Part shown: in pieces, positions 59,087 through 64,000 of the stretch
Layout: the number at the start of each line of letters is the position of its first letter
Numbering within the stretch: the first letter of the stretch is position 1
NCBI GenBank assembly: GCA_036491115.1
Contig: DASXCQ010000054.1
Coordinates: 7,331-71,330, forward strand
From: DATEPR01 sp036491115
Lineage (GTDB): Bacteria > Actinomycetota > Actinomycetes > Mycobacteriales > Pseudonocardiaceae
Reading direction: 5' to 3'
DNA: 64,000 nucleotides
The notes under the pieces: generated by a model
The model's input: only the letters and a program-made list of their open reading frames with translations
Database searches by the model: none
Told to the model about the DNA's origin: nothing
Made by a program: the position numbers and the translations under genes

Positions 59087-60286
59087 ATGGCGTTGGACGT
59101 CGCTCGGATACGCGGGTTGTTCCCCGCGTTGGGCGACGGCTGGATCCACCTGGACGCGCCTGCCGGGATGCAGATCCCCGAGCAGGTGACCACGGCCGTG
59201 TCAATGGCCCTGCGCGCGCCCGTGTCCGGCCCCGGTGGCGTGTTCCCGGCGTCGCAGCGCGCCGAGGCCATCGTGGACGCCGCCCGGCGTGCCGTCGCCG
59301 ACCTGGTGGGCGCCGACCCGGCCGGTGTGGTGCTCGGCCCGAGTTCGGCGGTGCTGCTGGCCAGGCTGGCCGACGCGCTGGGTGCCGGCTGGCTGATCGG
59401 TGACGAGGTCGTGGTGTCCCGGTTGGACCATCCGGCCAACACCGCGCCCTGGCAGCAGGCCGCGCAGCGCTGCGGCGGCATCGCCCGCTGGGCAGAGGTG
59501 GACATCGAGACGTGCGAACTGCCCGCGTGGCAGTACGACGACCTGATCACCGCGCGCACCAAGGCGGTGGCCATCACGGCCGCGTCCGGTGCCGTCGGCA
59601 CCCGGCCGGATCTGCACCGCATCGCGGAGACAGCGGGCCAGGCAGGTGCGCTGGTCATCGTGGACGCCTCGTCCGCGGCGCCGTTCCTGCCGGTCGACAT
59701 GGCCACGCTGGGCGCCGACGTGGTCGTGCTGTCCGCATCGGCCTGGGGCGGCCCGCCGGTGGGCGCCCTGGTGTTCCGCGACCCCGCGTTGCTGGACCGG
59801 CTGCCGTCGTTGTCGCTGGAGCCCGGCGCGAAGGGTCCGGAGCGGCTGGAACTGGGTCCGCACCCGCACCCGCTGCTGGCCGGCCTGGTCGCATCCGTGG
59901 ACTACCTGGCCGAGTTGGACGACTCGGCCGCCGGCCCGCGCCGGGAGCGGCTGCTGACGTCGATGGGCTCGATGAAGGCGTACCAGGCCGGCTTGTTGTC
60001 CCGGCTGATCAGCGAACTGCGGTCGCTGCACCACGTCATGGTCATCGGCGACGCCATGCGCCGGGTGCCCGTCTTCGCGTTCGCCGTGGCCGACGTGCGG
60101 GCCGAGGACGCCGTGGTGCACCTGGCCAAGCGCGGTATCTGCGCGTTCGCCGACAACGGCCACAACGGCGTGTTCGCCGCGCTCGGCGTCGGCGAGGTCG
60201 GCGGCGCGGTGCGGGTCGGCCTCGCCCACTACACGAACACTGTCGAGGCCGACCAGCTGGTCCGCGGCGTCGCCGAACTCGCCTAG
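59087..60286 (+). CDS. class V aminotransferase-fold protein lacking the PLP lysine
   Basis: A 399-residue fold-type I protein related to cysteine desulfurase-like class V aminotransferases: LDAPAGMQIPEQV, SGPGGVFPASQRAEAIVDAARRAV, DEVVVSRLDHPANTAPW, ITAASGAVGTRPDL and LVIVDASSAAPFLPVD are recognisable. The segment that normally holds the Schiff-base Lys (S-x-H-K-x-x-G-P) reads LSASAWGGPPVGALVF, with no Lys at about residue 219. The cofactor-stacking position also differs. It is probably not a normal PLP transaminase. It matches the location of Rv3778c, between bpa and a quinone oxidoreductase. Confidence 0.82.
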   Translation: MALDVARIRGLFPALGDGWIHLDAPAGMQIPEQVTTAVSMALRAPVSGPGGVFPASQRAEAIVDAARRAVADLVGADPAGVVLGPSSAVLLARLADALGAGWLIGDEVVVSRLDHPANTAPWQQAAQRCGGIARWAEVDIETCELPAWQYDDLITARTKAVAITAASGAVGTRPDLHRIAETAGQAGALVIVDASSAAPFLPVDMATLGADVVVLSASAWGGPPVGALVFRDPALLDRLPSLSLEPGAKGPERLELGPHPHPLLAGLVASVDYLAELDDSAAGPRRERLLTSMGSMKAYQAGLLSRLISELRSLHHVMVIGDAMRRVPVFAFAVADVRAEDAVVHLAKRGICAFADNGHNGVFAALGVGEVGGAVRVGLAHYTNTVEADQLVRGVAELA

Positions 60287-61248
60287 GCTCGCAACAACAC
60301 CTTGCCCACGGCCTGACTGCCCTCCACGATCCGGTGCGCCTCGGCCGCCTGCTCCATCGGCAGCACCTGCCCGATGACGGGCTGCACCCGACCCGCCTCG
60401 ACCAGCGGCCACAGCCGGGCAGTCACGTCGGCGATGATCGCCCCCTTGCCGTCCGGCCCGTCGACCGGCCGGGTGCGCAGGCCGGTGGACGCCACCATCG
60501 CCCGCTTCGCCATCAGCCTGCCGATGTCCAGTTCCGCCCGGACACCGCCCTGCATGCCGATGATCAGCAGTCGGCCGCCGGTGGCCAGCGCGGCGATGTT
60601 GCGCTCCAGGTAGGCCGCGCCCATGTTGTCCAGGATGACGTCGGCGCTGACCTCCTTGACGAAGTCCTGCTCGCGGTGGTTGATGACGATGTCGGCGCCC
60701 AGCGCCCTGCAGTGCGCCAGACGGTCCGCCGAGCCCGCCGTCGCCGCGACGGTCGCGCCCAGAGCCTTGCCCACCTGGATCGCGTGGGTGCCGATGCCGC
60801 CCGCGCCGCCGTGCACCAGCAGCGTCTCGCCCTCGGTGAGGCGGCCGAGCTGGACGACGTTGGACCACACCGTGCACGCCACCTCGGGCAACCCGGCCGC
60901 CTCGGCCACATCGACACCGCGCGGCACCGGCATCAGTTGTGCGGCGGGCACGGCGACCTGCTGGGCATACCCGCCGCCGGCCAGCAGCGCGCACACCTGG
61001 TCGCCCACCTGCCATCCGGTGACCCCGGGCCCGAGTTCGGCGATGACGCCGGAACACTCCAGGCCGAGAATGTCCGACGCGCCGTGCGGCGGTGGGTAGT
61101 TGCCCTGCCGTTGCAGCAGGTCCGCGCGGTTGACCGCGCTGGCGACGACGTCGATGACCACCTCGCCGTCCTTCGGCGTCGGGTCGGGTACCTCGCTCCA
61201 GGTCAGGACTTCCGGGCCACCGGGCTGGCTGATCGTGATCGCACGCAT
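60283..61248 (-). CDS. zinc-free quinone oxidoreductase (QOR family)
   Basis: A 321-residue medium-chain reductase. It has MRAITISQPGGPEVLTWSEV, NRADLLQRQGNYPPP, GLECSGVIAELGPGV, LVHGGAGGIGTHAIQVGKALGA (NADPH-binding) and AHRIVEGSQAVGKVLL. The zinc-ligand cysteines of alcohol dehydrogenases are absent. The family reduces quinones or similar electrophiles. It occupies the position of Rv3777. Its stop overlaps the convergent aminotransferase-fold gene by four bases. Confidence 0.9.
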   Translation of the reverse strand: MRAITISQPGGPEVLTWSEVPDPTPKDGEVVIDVVASAVNRADLLQRQGNYPPPHGASDILGLECSGVIAELGPGVTGWQVGDQVCALLAGGGYAQQVAVPAAQLMPVPRGVDVAEAAGLPEVACTVWSNVVQLGRLTEGETLLVHGGAGGIGTHAIQVGKALGATVAATAGSADRLAHCRALGADIVINHREQDFVKEVSADVILDNMGAAYLERNIAALATGGRLLIIGMQGGVRAELDIGRLMAKRAMVASTGLRTRPVDGPDGKGAIIADVTARLWPLVEAGRVQPVIGQVLPMEQAAEAHRIVEGSQAVGKVLLRA

Positions 61249-61254
61249 GTCAGC

Positions 61255-61260
61255 ACCGTA
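61255..61260 (-). promoter_or_regulatory. -10 element of quinone oxidoreductase gene
   Basis: TACGGT on the minus strand ends six bases before the ATG at 61248. Confidence 0.3.
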
Positions 61261-61301
61261 ATTCGTTCGCGTGCCCGGCGGTGGGCCGGCAGCATCGATA
61301 C

Positions 61302-61955
61302 ATGACCGACATGCCCGATCCGTGGCCACTGTGGCAGCTGGAACTGCGCACCCCGCGACTCACGCTGCGCCCGGACGACGACGCCGGCCTGCACGAGTTG
61401 ATGGCGGAGGCGTGCCTCGGTGTGCACCCGGCCGGCGAGATGCCGTTCACCGTCCCGTGGACCGAGGCGTCACCGGATGTGCTGGTGCGCGAGGGTTTCA
61501 AGCACCACTGGCGGTGCCGCGTCGCCTGCACGCCCGACCGGTGGGAGATCCATTTCCTGGTGCGGTACCAGGGCAGGGTCATCGGCAGCCAGACCGTGCA
61601 CGCGGAGAACTTCGCGGTCACCAGGGAGATCGGCACCGGTTCCTGGATCGGGATGCGGCACCAGGGGATGGGCATCGGCACCGAGATGCGCGCCGCCGTC
61701 CTGATGTTCGGCTTCGACCACCTGGGTCTGCGGGTGGCCAGGTCCGAGGCCCACGTCGACAACGCCAAGTCGCACGGCGTCAGCGCCAGGCTCGGCTACG
61801 AACCGGACGGCACCTTCACGTCGACCTATCGCGACCAACCGGTGACGAACGTCCGGCTGAAGCTCACGCCGGAACGGTTCGAAAGTTTCCGTCCGGACTG
61901 GAAGCTGGAGGTCAGCGGCCTGGACGCGGCCCGACCGGCGCTCGGCCTGGCCTGA
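61302..61955 (+). CDS. GNAT family N-acetyltransferase (RimJ/RimL-like)
   Basis: A 217-residue acetyltransferase. It opens LELRTPRLTLRPDDDAGLHELM, as in the RimL-type GNAT group. IGTGSWIGMRHQGMGIGTEMRAAVLMFGFDHLGLRVARSEAHVDNAKSHGVSARLGYEPDG holds the acetyl-CoA loop and the conserved Asn. Substrate is unknown. ATG 61302 is used. A perfect 15-bp-stem hairpin directly follows the stop. Confidence 0.85.
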   Translation: MTDMPDPWPLWQLELRTPRLTLRPDDDAGLHELMAEACLGVHPAGEMPFTVPWTEASPDVLVREGFKHHWRCRVACTPDRWEIHFLVRYQGRVIGSQTVHAENFAVTREIGTGSWIGMRHQGMGIGTEMRAAVLMFGFDHLGLRVARSEAHVDNAKSHGVSARLGYEPDGTFTSTYRDQPVTNVRLKLTPERFESFRPDWKLEVSGLDAARPALGLA

Positions 61956-61961
61956 CGAAAG

Positions 61962-61994
61962 GGGTCTGGGTGCGACCACGTCGCACCCAGACCC
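61962..61994 (+). terminator. strong hairpin terminator after GNAT gene
   Basis: Perfect 15-bp arms (61962-61976 GGGTCTGGGTGCGAC and 61980-61994) around a 3-base loop, starting seven bases after the stop. No T-run. Confidence 0.8.
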
Positions 61995-62455
61995 GACTCA
62001 ACGGCTTCGTGACGGTGGTGCGCGGTTGGCGTGGAACGCCACCCGGAGGTCACGAGACGACCGGCGAAACGCGGCGTTCAACAGCGTCGACATGCGCGGG
62101 AGAGGCGTCACAGGCGCCTGCGCACGGAAAACCGTTCAGCCGCCCGACCTCACACCGGGTCGGGCACGGCCGATGGCATCCACCGCCATGCGCGGTTCAT
62201 CCGACATCGCACCACCTGGCCCTCCCGAACGACCTGGCTCGGCGGCTGCGCGCCCGGTTGACGTATCGGTGACCGCCGTGAGACCGCTCCGTCACCCAGC
62301 ATGCTCTCGCGTCCCGGTCGCCACAACCCCCGCCACCAGAAACCCACAGGTCAGCGACCCATAACACCCACGGTGACCAGCCCAGTCACCCCCGAGGCGC
62401 CCGTGAGTGACCACCACCCCACCACCGAAGCAACCGCCGATAGGCTGACCACCAG
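61995..62455. other. intergenic stretch before tRNA-Ser, no gene seen
   Basis: Frames here are short or lack family resemblance and good start sites, so I assign no gene. A -10-like TAGGCT at 62441-62446 lies nine bases before the tRNA and may be its promoter. Confidence 0.5.
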
Positions 62456-62540
62456 GGAAGCGTGGCAGAGCGGCCGAATGCATCCGCCTTGAAAGCGGAC
62501 AGGGAGCAATCCCTCGGGGGTTCGAATCCCCCCGCTTCCG
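62456..62540 (+). tRNA. tRNA-Ser (anticodon UGA)
   Basis: An 85-base class II tRNA. The acceptor stem pairs GGAAGCG (62456-62462) with CGCTTCC (62533-62539). The anticodon loop is CTTGAAA, giving UGA, which reads UCA serine codons. A long variable arm (AGGGAGCAATCCCT) and the T-loop GGTTCGAATCC are clear. The terminal CCA is not encoded. Confidence 0.97.
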
Positions 62541-63167
62541 CAATCACCTCCTGACCTCGGCAAACATTGTCAACGAGATCAACGTATCAGCCAGTGTGTC
62601 ACCACTGTGGTCTGTAGTGGACGACCGAGTCACCTACACCGGTAGCACAGCGCTCACCGGTCATCCGCTTCTCCACTGGCGCCGATGCGCCGCGGTAGGG
62701 ATTCGGCTGTAGACGACCGGATGTCCGCAGATCGATCATCGAGATATAAGCCCTGGCTGCGAAAGTCGTTGTGCGGCGCGCGGCGCGGGTGACTTTGCGT
62801 GTCGTGCATGGATCACCAGGCACGAACGCGCACTGTATGCGGCATGTGCGGATGTTCTGGGCGGGATCGGCTACCCCGGGATATCTATCTCGGTGGGCCG
62901 GTTCATGCACGCCCGAGCGTCAGGCTGTCAGGTCAGACACTGTGGAGCCAGCACCGTTGACGACCGTCGCGACGCCCTGCTGCGTTCGTTTCGGTACCGG
63001 TCAACACGGTCGGCAAGGCGTTGACCTGGTCCACTAGCAGGCTGGTCAGCTGCTCGTCCAAGCCGACGGTTGAAGCAGTGCTGGTATCACATCCTTGACC
63101 TCAGCTACAAGTAGGCCCTAACATAGCATCAACATGGATATTAAGTTACGTGCAACTTGGAGCTATA
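62541..63167. other. gene-poor region downstream of tRNA-Ser
   Basis: No integrase, transposase or other recognisable gene. Frames such as 62771-63037 (plus) and 62599-62910 (minus) show no protein-like pattern or ribosome site. Base composition becomes visibly less G/C rich towards 63.1 kb. I see no direct repeat of the tRNA 3' end. Confidence 0.5.
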
Positions 63168-63524
63168 ATGACGGCGGAGTGGGACCAGCTACGTGATGAG
63201 ATCGAAGCGGCGGGCGGCATTAAGACCTTCGAGATGGCCCGCCTAAGAGACGTAGCTGGTTGGGCAAAGCTGGGTGTCAACGTTGTGGTGGACATCGCGA
63301 ACCATCTCCGTGACAACGACATGGACACGCTTCCTCAGAAGAAGCAGCTACCGCTATCTCAGTGGGAAGAAGTCCGGGTCTACTCGACCAGATCTCGCGT
63401 AGGGAAGGTGATTGGTGCAGTTTTGAAACCATCGTCACAGGGAGATCGCCTGCTCGCAGAGATCGGCAATGAGGACGCCGGAGATGTACTCGAGAAGGTA
63501 CGCCGCCTCGTCTGCCTGCGGTGA
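63168..63524 (+). CDS. hypothetical protein in low-GC region
   Basis: A 118-residue protein that I do not recognise. It begins TAEWDQLRDEIEAAGGIKTF, continues through RLRDVAGWAKLGVNVVVDIANHLRDNDM, and ends with RVYSTRSRVGKVIGAVLKPSSQGDRLLAEIGNEDAGDVLEKVRRLV. It appears mostly helical and soluble. The ATG is six bases after GGAG and TATAAT-like bases lie close by; GTG 63150 is an alternative. Its codon use is far less G/C biased than its neighbours (bases 63301-63360 have 32 G/C of 60), suggesting transfer. No partner gene is seen in the remaining sequence. Confidence 0.6.
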   Translation: MTAEWDQLRDEIEAAGGIKTFEMARLRDVAGWAKLGVNVVVDIANHLRDNDMDTLPQKKQLPLSQWEEVRVYSTRSRVGKVIGAVLKPSSQGDRLLAEIGNEDAGDVLEKVRRLVCLR

Positions 63525-64000
63525 TGGCAGACTGCTGATGCAGCGTTCCTCTGTGCGTTCGCGGTGTCAACCACCGACGGCGATCTCGGTTGGCGCTCCT
63601 GGCCGGATGAGAAGGGCTCGACACCCAGTCGTCGCTCGGAGACCGAGCAACGTTGGTACCAACGTTCTCGCAGCGATGTTAGCTCTGCCTGAACCCCGTC
63701 GGGCCGGTGCTTGCGCGATCCGCACGTATCTGGCTCTGCGGTACCGATGCGGTCGTTCCCGAACCCGGGACAGCCCCTCGCCTCTGATGGCGAAGCGATC
63801 ACGGAGCACAGCCACGTTGGCAACCGGTTCCACGGTGGCCCAACGCGCGAACTCGTTAGCGACAGACCTGAGCTGGCTACCCGAGTCGCGATGTTCCGGC
63901 TGCTCAAGCACTGTACTGGTAGATGGCTGTGCGAACATGCCAAGGAGACGAAACTTCGAGAGGATGTCAACGGCCAAGTTGTGGTCCCCGCTGGTGGCCA
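63525..64000. other. terminal stretch, no gene assigned
   Basis: Long frames exist on the minus strand (63567-63977 and 63380-63970), but they overlap each other, show no recognisable domain, and one overlaps the 118-residue gene. They may be part of a gene running beyond the window or a degraded element. I assign nothing. Confidence 0.4.

Noticed and set aside
62771..63037. 88-codon plus-strand frame after the tRNA
   Set aside because: No ribosome site, no recognisable pattern, composition typical of chance.
63567..63977. Minus-strand frame of 136 codons, examined as a transposase remnant
   Set aside because: No catalytic motif, terminal repeat or consistent domain could be seen; a competing frame overlaps it.

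Overview
This window comes from a high-GC actinomycete with an arabinogalactan cell wall, most likely Pseudonocardiales. The evidence is the strong G/C bias at third codon positions, frequent GTG starts, 4-bp ATGA/GTGA gene overlaps, a bacterial proteasome activator ending in GQYL, a fused CydDC exporter, and a nearly complete galactan/decaprenyl-arabinose gene set. Comparisons with Mycobacterium tuberculosis gene order (Rv numbers) are from memory and no database was searched.

Bases 1-8 kb hold accessory metabolism. There is an arginine deiminase with a CPBP membrane protease, a decayed membrane-protein gene, a flavin/F420-type oxidoreductase, and a DUF2470 gene behind an iron box. A homogentisate (tyrosine/phenylalanine) catabolic locus follows: hmgA is divergent from an operon of an unknown gene, fahA and an IclR regulator. 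Bases 8-15.5 kb are the cytochrome bd operon cydA-cydB-cydDC with a histidine kinase and a convergent response regulator. Bases 15.7-18.6 kb carry a gamma-carbonic anhydrase, a GNAT protein, an Hsp20 gene with a striking upstream operator-like palindrome, and a macro-domain gene.

Bases 18.7-25.5 kb match the mycobacterial block pheA - phosphoglycerate mutase - metallopeptidase - septum-formation protein - serS. Here it is interrupted by an AAA+ ATPase / TPR membrane-protein pair.

Bases 25.5-61 kb form a large envelope-glycan region. It opens with a polyprenyl-phosphate glycosyltransferase, a DUF2304 partner and an epimerase, resembling the mycobacterial arabinogalactan galactosamine branch. 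The unusual part is 28.6-38.6 kb. An L-2-hydroxyglutarate-oxidase-like gene is divergent from a tightly overlapping operon encoding a DegT aminotransferase, an epimerase, two left-handed beta-helix transferases (one LpxA-like), an acyl carrier protein, a ketoreductase-type SDR, an acyl-AMP ligase, LuxE, LuxC and a flippase-like membrane protein. I infer that it makes and reduces or transfers an acyl group for a surface sugar. It is the best candidate here for an undescribed system.

The core wall genes follow: a GtrB-like glycosyltransferase and a GT-C membrane enzyme, glf, a PAP2 phosphatase, ubiA (DPPR synthase), an aftB-like gene, dprE2, dprE1, a GtrA/Rv3789-like gene, two tandem GlfT2-type galactofuranosyltransferases, glfT1, the galactan ABC exporter (wzt/wzm), bpa, a lysine-less aminotransferase-fold protein and a quinone oxidoreductase. 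aftA and embCAB are not in the window.

Bases 62-64 kb carry tRNA-Ser(UGA) and then a lower-GC, gene-poor tail with one unrecognised small gene, possibly the edge of acquired DNA.
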